NCBI RefSeq assembly: GCF_031585635.1
Contig: NZ_CP134196.1
Location: forward strand, 2,232,001 to 2,296,000
Reading direction: 5' to 3'
Source: Paraburkholderia sp. FT54
Lineage (GTDB): Bacteria; Pseudomonadota; Gammaproteobacteria; Burkholderiales; Burkholderiaceae
DNA length: 64,000 nt
The notes under the pieces were generated by a model. That model did no database searches, was not told where the DNA came from, and saw only the letters and a list, made by a program, of their open reading frames with translations. Positions 24,411-34,205 of this stretch are shown here, piece after piece. Each line of letters opens with the position of its first letter. Position 1 is the stretch's first letter. A program made the position numbers and the translations under genes.

Positions 24411-25576
24411 GACGTCACGATGGTCGAGCGGGCCGCTGGCTGTTTCGCGAAACGCCGGATGGAAAACGCGTCGAGAGGAATCGCCGTGCTGCCCGTATCG
24501 ACGAGTTCCGCCAGCGTTTCGCCGACGCCCGGGCCGATCTGAAAACCCGACCCGCTGAAGCCGAACGCGTAGAACAGTCCGTCGACCTCGCCGCTCGGAC
24601 CGATCACCGGCTCGCTGTCGGGCAGATAGCTTTCCACGCCGCTCCATACGCGAATCACATGCAGCGGCGCCAACGCGGGCACGAGCCGGCGCATCTGCGC
24701 GAGTTGCCGCACGGTGTTGACCGGCAACACCGAGGCGCGGCTCGTCACGGCGTCGGCGGGACCGGCAGGCCCGCCGCCGACGATGATGTTGCCGCGCGGA
24801 ATCTGGCGGAAGTAAATGCTCTCTTCCTTGACCGAAGTGAACACGCCCATCGACGACTTGAACACATACGGCACCGGCTCGGTCACGCACATCTGCGGCC
24901 CGCGCGCGGTGAGCGGCACGGTTTCGCCGAACTGTTCGGTCAGCCGGCTCGCCCACGCGCCGGCGCAGATCACGAGTTGCGCCGCCCAGTACACGTCGCC
25001 GCGCGCGCTTTCCACGCGAAACCGGCTACCGTCTTTTTCGACGCGCACGATCTCCGTGTCCTCGATCACCTGCGCGCCGAACCGCGCCGCCGCGCGGCCG
25101 AACGCGGGCGCGGCGAGGCGCGGGTTGGCGTGACCGTCGAGCGGCGAGATCGAAGCCGCCAGCACCTCGCGGCCGAGAAACGGAAAACGCCTGAACACCG
25201 CTTCGCCATGCAGCACTTCGAGTTCGAGACCGTGGGCGCGCGCGTCGATTGCGTACTGGTCGACATTCTCGACGTCCTTCTGGTGGTAGCACACGCGCGT
25301 ATGGCCCGACGGCAGAAACTCGATGTCTTCGCCGAGCAATTCCGCCGAGCGTTGCCACGTGCGCAGCGCGCGGTTGGCCATCGCCAGTTGCGGCAGCGCG
25401 CGGCCCTGACGGCGAATGCCGCCGAAGTTCACGCCGCTCGCCTGCTGTCCCGTGAGTCCGCGTTCGAGCAGAATCACCGACCGGTTGCGCTGGCGCAGGA
25501 AGAACGCCGTCGTCGTCCCCATGATGCCGCCGCCGATCACGATCACATCGGCTTCGTTCGCGGTCGTCGCACTCAT
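24407..25576 (-). CDS. FAD-dependent amino acid/opine dehydrogenase, beta-type subunit (DAAO family; HcnC/OoxB-like)
   Basis: A 389-residue D-amino-acid-oxidase-family flavoprotein. It has ADVIVIGGGIMGTTTAFFL at the N-terminus and ILLERGLTGQQASGVNFGG, the FAD and substrate region of sarcosine/opine oxidases. The C-terminus GLFYAFGFSGSGFQIGPGVGE is typical. The first codon overlaps the stop of the preceding gene (ATGA). Together with the two upstream genes it forms the three-subunit arrangement seen in hydrogen cyanide synthase, octopine/nopaline oxidase and D-hydroxyproline dehydrogenases. Which substrate applies cannot be decided from sequence; the ABC transporter in the same operon favours an imported amino acid derivative. 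Confidence 0.85.
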   Translation of the reverse strand: MSATTANEADVIVIGGGIMGTTTAFFLRQRNRSVILLERGLTGQQASGVNFGGIRRQGRALPQLAMANRALRTWQRSAELLGEDIEFLPSGHTRVCYHQKDVENVDQYAIDARAHGLELEVLHGEAVFRRFPFLGREVLAASISPLDGHANPRLAAPAFGRAAARFGAQVIEDTEIVRVEKDGSRFRVESARGDVYWAAQLVICAGAWASRLTEQFGETVPLTARGPQMCVTEPVPYVFKSSMGVFTSVKEESIYFRQIPRGNIIVGGGPAGPADAVTSRASVLPVNTVRQLAQMRRLVPALAPLHVIRVWSGVESYLPDSEPVIGPSGEVDGLFYAFGFSGSGFQIGPGVGETLAELVDTGSTAIPLDAFSIRRFAKQPAARSTIVTS

Positions 25577-26955
25577 TCGATCACCTCGTCGCTCACCGCT
25601 TCGGTCAGCGCCACCGGCAGCGGCTTGACCGGCGCCTGGCCGCGCAGCCGTCCCACTGAAGACAGCGGCACGCACGCCGCCGCCGCGATGATCTCCGCGC
25701 CCGCGTGGCCGCAATAGCGCCCCTGGCAGCGGCCCATGCCGACGCGCGAAAACGCCTTCGCGCGATTGGCTTCCCTGGCGCCGGCCGCCTGCACCACGCG
25801 GCGCAATTCGCCGGCCGTGATCGCTTCGCAACGGCAGACAATCGTCTCATCCGGCAGCGACGCGGCGAATTTCGCCGGCCACGGGAAGGCTTCGCGCAAG
25901 CCCGCGGCAAAACGTGTGAAGCGCGCGAGTTCGGCGCGCAAGCGCTCCATGCCGTTGACCGCTATGCCGTGATCCTGCAAGGCCGCCAACGCCGCGAGAC
26001 GGCCGGAGCGTTCCGCTGCATCCGCGCCGCGCACGCGTGCGCCGTCGCCCGCCAGATAGACGCCCTCGATGCTGCTGCGGCCGTCGGCGTCGATGTGCGG
26101 CAGCCACTGCTGAGCGTTCTCATCGAACATGAATCGGCAACCGGCGAGATCCGCGAGTTGCGTCTCGGGCCGCAAGTGATAGCCGAGCGCGACGGCATCG
26201 CACGTGAGTTCGAGGCGCTGGCCGCCGGGTAGCGCAACCTCGACCGCGCTCACGCCATCTTGCGGCGAGCCTTTGATTTCGAGCGGCTGGACGCCGCGAT
26301 GAACCGGCACGCGCGCGTCGGCCAGCACGCGCGTCAACGCAATGCCTTTTCTGAGCGCGGCGGGAATCGCCAGCAGGCGCGGCAACGCGGCCACGCGCTG
26401 CATGAACGTCGAGGTATCGAGCACCGCCGCAACCTGCGCGCCTGCCTTCACGTACTGCGCGGCCACGAGATACAGAAGCGGACCGCTGCCCATCATCACG
26501 ATGCGCGAGCCAATCGCGCAGCCCTGCGATTTCAGCGCGACCTGCGCGCCGCCGAGGCTATAGGTGCCGGCCAGGTGCCAGCCCTTGACCGGCATCAGAC
26601 GGTCCGTCGCGCCGCTGCAGACGATCAGCGCGTCGAACGCGAGCGTGTGATACCGCGTGCCGCTCACCAGATGCAAGGTATTCGGCGAGATGTTCCAGAC
26701 TAGCGTTTCCGGCAGATAGTCGATGCTGCTCTTCAACGCATCGAAGCTCCGATGCAGCGACGCGGCACGCTCGGCCTCCGTGCCATAGAGCGTCTCGTAG
26801 CTTCGCGAAAACCCTTCCGGCTGCCGTCGATAAATCTGGCCGCCGTCACGCCGCCCTTCGTCGACCACGACAGGCCGCAGCCCCGCTTCGACCAGCGCCT
26901 GTGCGGCGCGCACGCCCGCCGGCCCAGTGCCGATGATGACTACTCGCGGGGCCAT
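25573..26955 (-). CDS. NAD(P)/FAD-dependent dehydrogenase alpha-type subunit with Bfd-like 2Fe-2S domain (HcnB/OoxA-like)
   Basis: A 460-residue flavoprotein with N-terminal PRVVIIGTGPAGVRAAQAL and a second dinucleotide site GSRIVMMGSGPLLYLVAA. A C-terminal Bfd-like [2Fe-2S] domain has VCRCEAITAGELRR and GMGRCQGRYCG, giving C-x-C and C-x4-C ligands. It is overlapped by the 2Fe-2S subunit gene at its 5' end and by the oxidase-like subunit at its 3' end. Likely passes electrons from the DAAO-like subunit to an acceptor. Confidence 0.88.
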   Translation of the reverse strand: MAPRVVIIGTGPAGVRAAQALVEAGLRPVVVDEGRRDGGQIYRRQPEGFSRSYETLYGTEAERAASLHRSFDALKSSIDYLPETLVWNISPNTLHLVSGTRYHTLAFDALIVCSGATDRLMPVKGWHLAGTYSLGGAQVALKSQGCAIGSRIVMMGSGPLLYLVAAQYVKAGAQVAAVLDTSTFMQRVAALPRLLAIPAALRKGIALTRVLADARVPVHRGVQPLEIKGSPQDGVSAVEVALPGGQRLELTCDAVALGYHLRPETQLADLAGCRFMFDENAQQWLPHIDADGRSSIEGVYLAGDGARVRGADAAERSGRLAALAALQDHGIAVNGMERLRAELARFTRFAAGLREAFPWPAKFAASLPDETIVCRCEAITAGELRRVVQAAGAREANRAKAFSRVGMGRCQGRYCGHAGAEIIAAAACVPLSSVGRLRGQAPVKPLPVALTEAVSDEVIE

Positions 26956-27254
26956 ACACCCTCCCCGGCCTCGGCCAGCTTCGTGACGATCGACATGCCC
27001 GGCATCGCCGGCGTGCTGCAGGCGCGCACGCGCTCGCCTTGCGCGGTCCACACCCAGCAGTCCTGGCAGGCGCCCATCAGACAGAAACCGGCGCGCCGGC
27101 CGTCGCCGAATTCGGAATCGCGCAACGTGCGCGTGCCGGTGAGCAGCGCGACCATCAGCGTGTCGCCTTCGGCGGCCTCGCGCACGACACCGTCCACGAT
27201 AATCGGAAAGGTCTTGCGGCCCGTTTCCGCGACGCGCACAAATCGTCCGCTCAT
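26940..27254 (-). CDS. (2Fe-2S)-binding subunit (HcnA/OoxA-N-like)
   Basis: A 104-residue plant-type ferredoxin-like subunit. The cluster ligands are GFCLMGACQDCWV (C-x4-C-x2-C) followed by RACSTPAMPGM with the fourth Cys. Such small subunits complete HcnABC-type dehydrogenases. The ATG overlaps the ABC ATPase stop (ATGA), and its 3' end overlaps the alpha subunit gene by 16 bp, so all these genes are translationally coupled. Confidence 0.88.
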   Translation of the reverse strand: MSGRFVRVAETGRKTFPIIVDGVVREAAEGDTLMVALLTGTRTLRDSEFGDGRRAGFCLMGACQDCWVWTAQGERVRACSTPAMPGMSIVTKLAEAGEGVWPRE

Positions 27255-29095
27255 GCCGGGGTCGCCTCCACGGTCTGCAAACGGTTCAGTTCGGCGGCCG
27301 GATGGTGGCAGAGGATCTCCGCGCCCGAAGGCAGCTTCTTTAACGCGGGCGGTGTCATGTTGCACTTGCCGTCGATACGCACCGGACAACGCGCGCGGAA
27401 CGCGCACAACTCGGCAACGTCAGCGCTCTCGCCCATGGCCGGCAAGGCGGTCGCGACGATGTCGCGGCGCGCATCGAGCCAGCCGGGTTTCAACGCCGGC
27501 ACCGAATCCACCAGCAAACCCGTGTACGGGTGATACGGCGGCGCCGCGAGCACCTCGCGCTGGCCCGCTTCCACGCGATGCCCCGCATACAGCACGATCA
27601 CTTCGTCGCAGATCGCGCGCACCGTCGAAATATCGTGGCTGATGAACATGTACGACACGCCCAGTTCGCGGCGCAGTTCGGCGAGCAGATCGAGGATCGC
27701 CGCGCCGACCACCGTGTCGAGCGCGGAGGTCACTTCGTCGCACAGAATCAAGGCGGGATCGGCGGCGAGCGCGCGCGCCAGATTCACGCGCTGCTTCTGG
27801 CCGCCGGAAAGTCCGGCCGGCGTACGCGTGGCGATGGAAGCCGGCAGCTTCACCAGATCGAGCAGTTCAAGCATGCGTTTCTTCGCCGCCGAGCCGCGCA
27901 GATGATGATAGAACGCAAGCGGCCGGCCAAGGATATCGGCGATGGAATGACTCGGGTTGAGCGCCGTGTCGGCGTTCTGGAACACGATCTGGATCTGGCG
28001 ATATTGCTCCGGCGTGCGCCGCGAGATTTGCGCGGGCAGCAGTTCGCCGTTGAACAGCACCTCGCCGCGCGCCCGGTCGACCAGACCCGCCACCACGCGC
28101 GCGAGCGTCGTCTTGCCCGAACCCGATTCGCCGATCACGCCGAGCGTGCTGCCGCGCGGGATCGACAGACTGACGTCGTCCAGCACGCGCACGGCGGGCG
28201 CACCGTCGCGGTCGATGCGGCCGTAGCCCGCGGACAGTCCGCGGATCTCCAGCAGCGGCGGCACGTGTTTGCCGAGGTTCGGCGGCAACGTCAGCACGGC
28301 TTCCGGTCGGCGTGTCGCCGCCAGCAACTCGCGCGTATAGGCATCCACCGGCGCGTCGAGCACTTGCGCGACCGCGCCGTTTTCCTTCACCGCGCCGCTG
28401 TTCAATACGACGATGCGGTCCGCCATCTGCGCGACCACCGCCAGATCGTGCGACACGTACACGGCCGTGGTGCCCAGTTCGCGGATCACTTTCTTGAAGG
28501 CCGCGAGCACCTCGATCTGCGTGGTGACGTCGAGCGCGGTAGTCGGCTCGTCGAACACGACGACGGCCGGATCGGTGATCAACGCCATCGCCGCCATCAA
28601 ACGCTGCAACTGGCCGCCCGACACCTGGTGGGGATAGCGCTCGCCGATCGCCTCCGGCGCGGGCAAGGCGAGCGAGCGGAACAGTCCGATCGCCTTGGCA
28701 CGTGCCGCCTCTTTCGACATGAGTCGATGCAGCAGTGCCGGTTCGGTGACCTGATCCATGATCGTGCGCGCCGGATTGAAGCCGGCCGCCGCGCTCTGCG
28801 CGACATACGCAACGGTGCGCGCGCGCAACGCGCGGCGGCCCTTCGCATCGAGCGACAACACCTCGACCTCGCCGATGCGCACCGACCCGCCGCTAATCGC
28901 ACAGCCCGCCCGCGCATAGCCGAGCAGCGCCAGCGCGATGGTGGTCTTACCCGAACCGGACTCACCGATCAGCGCGAGCACTTCGCCCTTCTTCACCGAA
29001 AAATCGACGCCCTTGACGATCTCCGTCACCGGTCCCGGCGCGGCGCCCGCGACCACTCTCAGGCCCTTCACTTCGATCATGTCCTGATCAGCCAT
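27251..29095 (-). CDS. ABC transporter, fused double ATP-binding protein (DppDF-like)
   Basis: A 614-residue protein carrying two complete ATPase domains. Each has Walker A GESGSGKTT, a signature (VSGGQLQR and LSGGQKQR) and Walker B (VVVFDEPTTALD and LILCDEVTSALD). The dipeptide/oligopeptide C-terminal element with four Cys (AFRARCPVRIDGKC and ILCHH) is at the end. It energises uptake through the two permeases encoded immediately upstream; the gene shares one base (TGATG) with the preceding permease stop. Confidence 0.92.
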   Translation of the reverse strand: MADQDMIEVKGLRVVAGAAPGPVTEIVKGVDFSVKKGEVLALIGESGSGKTTIALALLGYARAGCAISGGSVRIGEVEVLSLDAKGRRALRARTVAYVAQSAAAGFNPARTIMDQVTEPALLHRLMSKEAARAKAIGLFRSLALPAPEAIGERYPHQVSGGQLQRLMAAMALITDPAVVVFDEPTTALDVTTQIEVLAAFKKVIRELGTTAVYVSHDLAVVAQMADRIVVLNSGAVKENGAVAQVLDAPVDAYTRELLAATRRPEAVLTLPPNLGKHVPPLLEIRGLSAGYGRIDRDGAPAVRVLDDVSLSIPRGSTLGVIGESGSGKTTLARVVAGLVDRARGEVLFNGELLPAQISRRTPEQYRQIQIVFQNADTALNPSHSIADILGRPLAFYHHLRGSAAKKRMLELLDLVKLPASIATRTPAGLSGGQKQRVNLARALAADPALILCDEVTSALDTVVGAAILDLLAELRRELGVSYMFISHDISTVRAICDEVIVLYAGHRVEAGQREVLAAPPYHPYTGLLVDSVPALKPGWLDARRDIVATALPAMGESADVAELCAFRARCPVRIDGKCNMTPPALKKLPSGAEILCHHPAAELNRLQTVEATPA

Positions 29096-30045
29096 CACGC
29101 ACCTCCGTGGCTGCGGCCGCGACGCCGCAGGTTGTCGATCAGCAGGTTCATGCCGATGGTCAGCGTCGCAATCGCGACGGCCGGCATCAGCACGGCAGGC
29201 GCGCCTTCCGACAAACCGCCGATGTTCTCGCGCACGAGCGAACCCCAATCGGCGTTCGGCGGCTGCACGCCGAGACCGAGGAAGCTCAGCCCGCTCAGCA
29301 GCAGCACGATGAACACGAAGCGCAGGCCGAAATCGGCGAGCATCGGATGAATCATGTTGGGCAGCACTTCGACCCGCGCGATATAGAAGATGCCTTCGCC
29401 GCGTGCTCTCGCCACCTGCACGTATTCGAGGCCCATCACGTTCACCGCGAGCGAGCGCGAGATGCGGAACGCGCCGGGAATGTAGGCCAACGCGGCGACC
29501 GTCGTCAGCATCGGAATCGACGAACCGAACGCGGCGATCACGACGAGCGCGAGCACCTTGCTTGGAATCGAAATGAGCGCGTCGAACAGACGGCTCAGAA
29601 TTTCATCGACCCAGCGGCCCGACACCGCCGCGAGCAGCCCGAAGAACGTGCCGATCACGCTGGCGAGCACCGCCGCGGCGAGCGCGAGGCCGACCGTGTA
29701 GCGCGCGCCGTAGAGAATCCGGCTCAGCATGTCGCGGCCGAGATAGTCGGTGCCGAGCGGATAGGCCGCGCTGTAGCGGCCAAAGATTTCCGTCGAGGTC
29801 AGCGCGCCGCCTTTGTACGGCGCGACCAGTGGTCCGATGAACGCGACCAGCAGCCAGAACGCCACCATCAGCAAACCGATCAGGCCGAGTATGGAGAAGC
29901 GGTGCACGAGGCGTTTGAGCACGCCGTGTTTCAGCGGCGCCGCTTCGACGGGTGCGGGCTCGACGACCATTTCGTCACGGCGCACGTCGTACAGCTCCGT
30001 GGTGGCGTGAGGCACGTGGTGGGGATTGGTAGGTTGGCTCATCAT
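29095..30045 (-). CDS. ABC transporter permease (DppC-like)
   Basis: A 316-residue inner-membrane permease with a hydrophilic N-terminal tail of about 60 residues and six hydrophobic segments. PLGTDYLGRDMLSRILYGAR is the DppC/OppC signature and the EAA-type loop VQVARARGEGIFYIARVEVLPN contacts the ATPase. The start at the first of two adjacent ATGs overlaps the DppB-like stop. Partner of the permease at 30042-30995. Confidence 0.92.
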   Translation of the reverse strand: MMSQPTNPHHVPHATTELYDVRRDEMVVEPAPVEAAPLKHGVLKRLVHRFSILGLIGLLMVAFWLLVAFIGPLVAPYKGGALTSTEIFGRYSAAYPLGTDYLGRDMLSRILYGARYTVGLALAAAVLASVIGTFFGLLAAVSGRWVDEILSRLFDALISIPSKVLALVVIAAFGSSIPMLTTVAALAYIPGAFRISRSLAVNVMGLEYVQVARARGEGIFYIARVEVLPNMIHPMLADFGLRFVFIVLLLSGLSFLGLGVQPPNADWGSLVRENIGGLSEGAPAVLMPAVAIATLTIGMNLLIDNLRRRGRSHGGA

Positions 30046-30995
30046 CGACGCAGCCTCGGGTTGGATACGATTTGACACAGGTCGGCAATCAGCACGAGCG
30101 CGAGATACGCCGCGCAGAACACCATCACGCAGCCCTGCACGAGCGGCATGTCACGGTTGGTCACCGCGTCCACCATCAGGCTCGCGAGACCGGGATAGTT
30201 GAAGATCGACTCGACGATCACCACGCCGCCGAACAGATACGACAGGCTCAGCGCCACCGCGTTGGCAATCGGTCCGATGGTGTTCGGCAACACATGCCGC
30301 CACACCACGCGCACCGGCGAGGCGCCCTTGAGCAACGCCATTTCCACATACGACGAATTGAGCTGATCGAGCACCGCGGCGCGCGTCATGCGCGCCATCT
30401 GCGCGACCAGCACGCAGCACAGCGTCATGACCGGCATTGCGTAGATGCGCAGCAGCGCGCCGAACGAATGCACCTCCGACAGATACGACAGCGCCGGCAG
30501 CCAGCGCAGCTTGACGGCGAAGATCAGCACGGCGATCGTCGCGATCAGGAACTCCGGCACGGCCACCGTGGAGAGCGTCAGCACGTTGAGCGTGCGGTCG
30601 AGCAGCGAGCCGCGGAACATCGCCGACGCAATCCCGATCAACAGCGCCACGGGCACCGAGACCAGCGCCGTCAGACCGGCCAGCACCAGCGAGTTCGGCA
30701 GACGCGTCGCGATCAGCTGACTGACGGGGAGATTGTTCGACAACGAGGTGCCAAAGTTGCCGCTCACCACATGCAGGAGCCACACGAAGTAGCGTTGCAG
30801 CGCGGGCTGGTCGAGGCCGAACTGATGCCGCAAGGCGGCCACGGCTTCGGGCGTTGCCGCCTGGCCGAGCGCCTGCTGGGCCGCGTCGCCCGGCAGCAGC
30901 CCGGTGATGCCGAACACGACCGCCGACACCAGCAGCAGCGTGAGCAGCGCGAGGCCGAGGCGCGCGGCAATGAGACTTTGCGCATGTGCTTTCAT
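30042..30995 (-). CDS. ABC transporter permease (DppB-like)
   Basis: A 317-residue permease. N-terminal RLGLALLTLLLVSAVVFGI and LLPGDAAQQALG are the DppB hallmarks, and the EAA loop is YVEMALLKGASPVRVVWRHVLPN. About six membrane spans. It is separated from the substrate-binding protein gene by 169 bp that contain no gene, and overlaps the next permease by 4 bp. Confidence 0.92.
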   Translation of the reverse strand: MKAHAQSLIAARLGLALLTLLLVSAVVFGITGLLPGDAAQQALGQAATPEAVAALRHQFGLDQPALQRYFVWLLHVVSGNFGTSLSNNLPVSQLIATRLPNSLVLAGLTALVSVPVALLIGIASAMFRGSLLDRTLNVLTLSTVAVPEFLIATIAVLIFAVKLRWLPALSYLSEVHSFGALLRIYAMPVMTLCCVLVAQMARMTRAAVLDQLNSSYVEMALLKGASPVRVVWRHVLPNTIGPIANAVALSLSYLFGGVVIVESIFNYPGLASLMVDAVTNRDMPLVQGCVMVFCAAYLALVLIADLCQIVSNPRLRR

Positions 30996-31164
30996 CGTGA
31001 GTCTCCTCTGTCGACCCGAGTTAGCGCTTTAACGCTTACTCGGGTCCCATGCAACGTAGTTGCAGTTGAAGCCGCGCGCCGCCCGATCAGCCGCGCGCAT
31101 GTTGCAGGGTGTGATTTTCCGGTTCGTCAGACCGGAAACCCTTCGACCGCCCTTCCGATCCGGC

Positions 31165-32781
31165 TCAGGTTTCGAGCCAGACGTTTTCCGCGAACATGAA
31201 GCCCATCAGCCCGGCGAGCGGAATCGAGCCAAGGCCCTTGAGTTTGTTCGTATACGCGTCGAGCGAACTCTGGAACAGCGGAATGCCGACGCCGCCGGTT
31301 TCATGCACCAGCACCTGCATGTCGCCGTAGATCTTCTTGCGCTTGGCGTCGTCCGGTTCGCCGCGTGCCTGAAGCAACAGCTGGTCGAACTTCGGGCTTT
31401 TCCAGTTCGCTTCGTTCCACGGTGCGTCCGACTTGAAGAACTGCGTGAAGATCACGTCGGCGCTCGGCCGCGCGTTGACATTGCCGAAACCAAGCGGATG
31501 CTTCATCCAGTGGTTCGACCAGTAGCCGTCGGCCGGCACGCGCGACACCTGCAGATTCAGACCGGCCTGCGGCGCGACCTGCTGAAGAAACATCGCCATT
31601 TCAACCGAGCCTTCCGCCGCCGGCGACGCGAAAATCTGGATCGGCGCGCTGCCGACCTTGGCCTTCTGGAAATGGAACTTCGCCTTGTCGGGATCGAAGC
31701 CACGCTGCGGCAAGCCGGCCAGGTAGTACTTGTTGGTCGGATCGATCGGCTGGTCGTTGCCGATCGTGCCGTAACCCTGGAAGATCGCGCGGCGCATCTG
31801 CTCGCGATCCTGCAGGTACATCATGCCGCGCCGGAAATCGTCGTTGCCGGTAATGCCGCCTTCGTCGCGAACGACCAGGTCGGTGTACAGGCCCGTCTTC
31901 GTCTCCAGCACGGAGAAGCCACCGGCGCCCTTGATCTGGGTAGTCGAGCGCGGGCTCACGGCGTTGATCAGTTGCACGTCGCCCGAGAGCAGCGCGTTCA
32001 CGCGCGCCGATTCGTCGCCGATGCCGATCAGTTCGACCTCGTCGAGATGCGGCATGCCCGGCTTCCAGTACTTTTCGTTTCTCACGCCGACTGTGCGCAC
32101 GCCCGGCGAGAATTCCTTGACCTTGAACGGGCCGGTGCCGACCGCGGTTTTGAAATCCTTGGTGCCGTCCTTGATGATCTGGAAATGCGAGGTGGCGAGA
32201 ATCACCGGCAAGTCGGCGTTCGGACCTTCCAGCGTGATCGTCACTTCGTTCGGGCCGGTCGCCTTCACTTCCTTGATCTGATCGGCCAGCGTCTTCGCTT
32301 TCGATGCCGTTGCCGGATCCTTGTGACGCATGATCGAATACACCACGTCGGCCGGCGCGAGCGCTTTGCCGTCGTGGAACTGGACGCCGTTGCGCAGCTT
32401 GACGACCCACACGGTGGCGTCTTTCGTATCCAGCGAGGTGGCGAGCGACATCTTCGCGCCGAGATGCGAGTCGAGTTCGGTCAGGCAGTTGTAGAACATG
32501 AAGCCACGAACATAGTCGGTGCCGAGCGCGCCCTTCGCGGGATCGAGCGTGTCAGCCGCGGAAGCGGACTGCGTCGCCACGCGGATCTTGCCGCCCTGCT
32601 TCGGCTTCGCCTGCGCGAAGGCCGCACCGCTCGCACTCAGCAAACCGGCGCCCGTGACCGACATCATGCCGGCCGCGGCCATTGCGCGCAGCACGTCGCG
32701 CCGCGAGGCGCCCCTGGCCGTCAATCGCTCCAAGCCGGTGCCGAGTTCAAGCGCGCCGTGTTGCGAGTTTTCCTTAATCAT
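31165..32781 (-). CDS. ABC transporter substrate-binding protein, family 5 (peptide/opine type), Tat-exported
   Basis: A 538-residue SBP_bac_5 protein. The N-terminus has a twin-arginine signal (ASRRDVLRAMAAAGMM, cleavage near AAFAQA). Family landmarks are VVKLRNGVQFHDGKALAPADVVYS and, later, FSPGVRTVGVRNEKYW. It captures the solute in the periplasm for the DppBC-like permeases downstream. Tat export implies folding before export. Ligand unknown; opines, peptides and amino acid conjugates are known for relatives. Confidence 0.9.
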   Translation of the reverse strand: MIKENSQHGALELGTGLERLTARGASRRDVLRAMAAAGMMSVTGAGLLSASGAAFAQAKPKQGGKIRVATQSASAADTLDPAKGALGTDYVRGFMFYNCLTELDSHLGAKMSLATSLDTKDATVWVVKLRNGVQFHDGKALAPADVVYSIMRHKDPATASKAKTLADQIKEVKATGPNEVTITLEGPNADLPVILATSHFQIIKDGTKDFKTAVGTGPFKVKEFSPGVRTVGVRNEKYWKPGMPHLDEVELIGIGDESARVNALLSGDVQLINAVSPRSTTQIKGAGGFSVLETKTGLYTDLVVRDEGGITGNDDFRRGMMYLQDREQMRRAIFQGYGTIGNDQPIDPTNKYYLAGLPQRGFDPDKAKFHFQKAKVGSAPIQIFASPAAEGSVEMAMFLQQVAPQAGLNLQVSRVPADGYWSNHWMKHPLGFGNVNARPSADVIFTQFFKSDAPWNEANWKSPKFDQLLLQARGEPDDAKRKKIYGDMQVLVHETGGVGIPLFQSSLDAYTNKLKGLGSIPLAGLMGFMFAENVWLET

Positions 32782-32861
32782 CGAACTTCTCCGCGAGGGT
32801 GAGCAATGGGGTTAAGCAGGCGTGGCTGCGTGGTTTTGACTGCCAGTCGAACAACGAACGA

Positions 32862-34136
32862 TCAATAAAAAATGTCTTTGATGCGGTAGTACGTGCCCAC
32901 GAGCGGCAGGAACCAGGGTTTGCCGGTGTGGCCGGGAATCGCGGGCCACTCGGACTCGCGCCACGGATTCCGCTCTTCGTGACCGTCCATCACGTCGGCC
33001 ATCACCTGGCCCATGTGCGTCGACATCTGCGTGCCGTGGCCGCTGTAGCCCATCGAAAAATAGATGCCGTCGTGCTGCCCGGCATGCGGCAGACGGTCGG
33101 CGCTCATGTCCACCAGACCGCCCCAGCAATAGTCGATACGCGCGCTCGCGAGCATCGGGAACATCGCGGCGAGACCTTCTTGCAGGATGCGTCCGCTCTT
33201 CGCGTCGGACGGCCGTTCGGACGCCGTGAAGCGCGCCCGGCCGCCGAACAGCAGACGCGAATCGGGCGTCACGCGGAAGTAGTTGTGCATCAAACGCGTA
33301 GTGGTATACGCGCGCCGGTTCGGAAACACTTGCGCGAGCAATGCTGGCGACACAGGCTCCGTCACGACGATGAACGAACCGACCGGCGCGAGGCGCCGGC
33401 GATACCAGCCAAACGGACCATGCCGCGACGGGCCGGTCGCGATCAGCACCTGCTTCGCACGCACTTCGCCGCGCGCCGTGGTGATGCGAAAGCCGCTACC
33501 GTCTTTCACGATGGCGGTGACCGCCGCGTTCTCGTACAGCTTCGCGCCGCGGCGCACCGCGGCCTCGGCGAGGCCGACCGTGAACTTGCCCATATGCATC
33601 TGGCCGCCGTGCCGTTGCAGCAGCCCGCCGTAAAAACTGTCGGATTGAATTTCGCTGCGGATACGGCTGCGGTCGATCAGTTCGATATCCGTATCGACTT
33701 CACGGCGAATCGCCTCCGCCGTCTTCTCCAGATGCGCGAGGTGATGCGGCTTGGACGCCAGCTTCAGCTTGCCGGTCGCGATGTAATTGCAGTCGATGTT
33801 TTCCTGGCGGATCAGCCGCTCGACGGTATCGACCGCATCCGAAAACGCGCGGTAGCAGGCGCTCGCGCGCTCCACACCGAGTTGCGCGACCAGCGCGACG
33901 AAGTCCTGCGCGACCCCGGTATTGACCTGTCCGCCGTTGCGCCCGGACGCACCGCCGCCGATGCGGCCCGCGTCGAGCACGGTCACCGCGGCGCCGCGCT
34001 TGCCCAAGGCTTGCGCCGCCGACAGCCCGGTGAAGCCGCCGCCGATCACCACCACATCGGTCTGGCCGTCGACCGGACCCTCGCACGCCGACAGCAGTGG
34101 CGGCGCGGTGTCGAGCCAGTAGGAATCGAGCTTCAT
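32862..34136 (-). CDS. FAD-dependent oxidoreductase, gamma-glutamylputrescine oxidase (PuuB)-like
   Basis: A 424-residue DAAO-clan flavoprotein starting MKLDSYWLDTAPP, an N-terminus typical of PuuB/OrdL proteins. It has VVVIGGGFTGLSAAQAL, the flavin-contacting GGGASGRNGGQVNTG, and a C-terminal YFSMGYSGHGTQMSTHMG. The ATG at 34136 has AAGGACAG upstream; a TTG 24 bp earlier is less likely. The family oxidises amine groups of polyamines or N-substituted amino acids to aldehydes, which the ALDH at 35112 could then oxidise. Lies between the HAD gene and the binding protein gene. Confidence 0.88.
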   Translation of the reverse strand: MKLDSYWLDTAPPLLSACEGPVDGQTDVVVIGGGFTGLSAAQALGKRGAAVTVLDAGRIGGGASGRNGGQVNTGVAQDFVALVAQLGVERASACYRAFSDAVDTVERLIRQENIDCNYIATGKLKLASKPHHLAHLEKTAEAIRREVDTDIELIDRSRIRSEIQSDSFYGGLLQRHGGQMHMGKFTVGLAEAAVRRGAKLYENAAVTAIVKDGSGFRITTARGEVRAKQVLIATGPSRHGPFGWYRRRLAPVGSFIVVTEPVSPALLAQVFPNRRAYTTTRLMHNYFRVTPDSRLLFGGRARFTASERPSDAKSGRILQEGLAAMFPMLASARIDYCWGGLVDMSADRLPHAGQHDGIYFSMGYSGHGTQMSTHMGQVMADVMDGHEERNPWRESEWPAIPGHTGKPWFLPLVGTYYRIKDIFY

Positions 34137-34205
34137 CCGGTCTGTCCTTGAGATGGGCAATAAGCGAGGCGGCGGGCTGTCTTTGGCGCGTGAAAAAAAC
34201 AGCGC

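Noticed and set aside
27530..29350. 606-codon plus-strand frame across the ABC ATPase genes
   Set aside because: Antisense to a double ATPase with two complete Walker/signature sets; no recognisable domain in the shadow.
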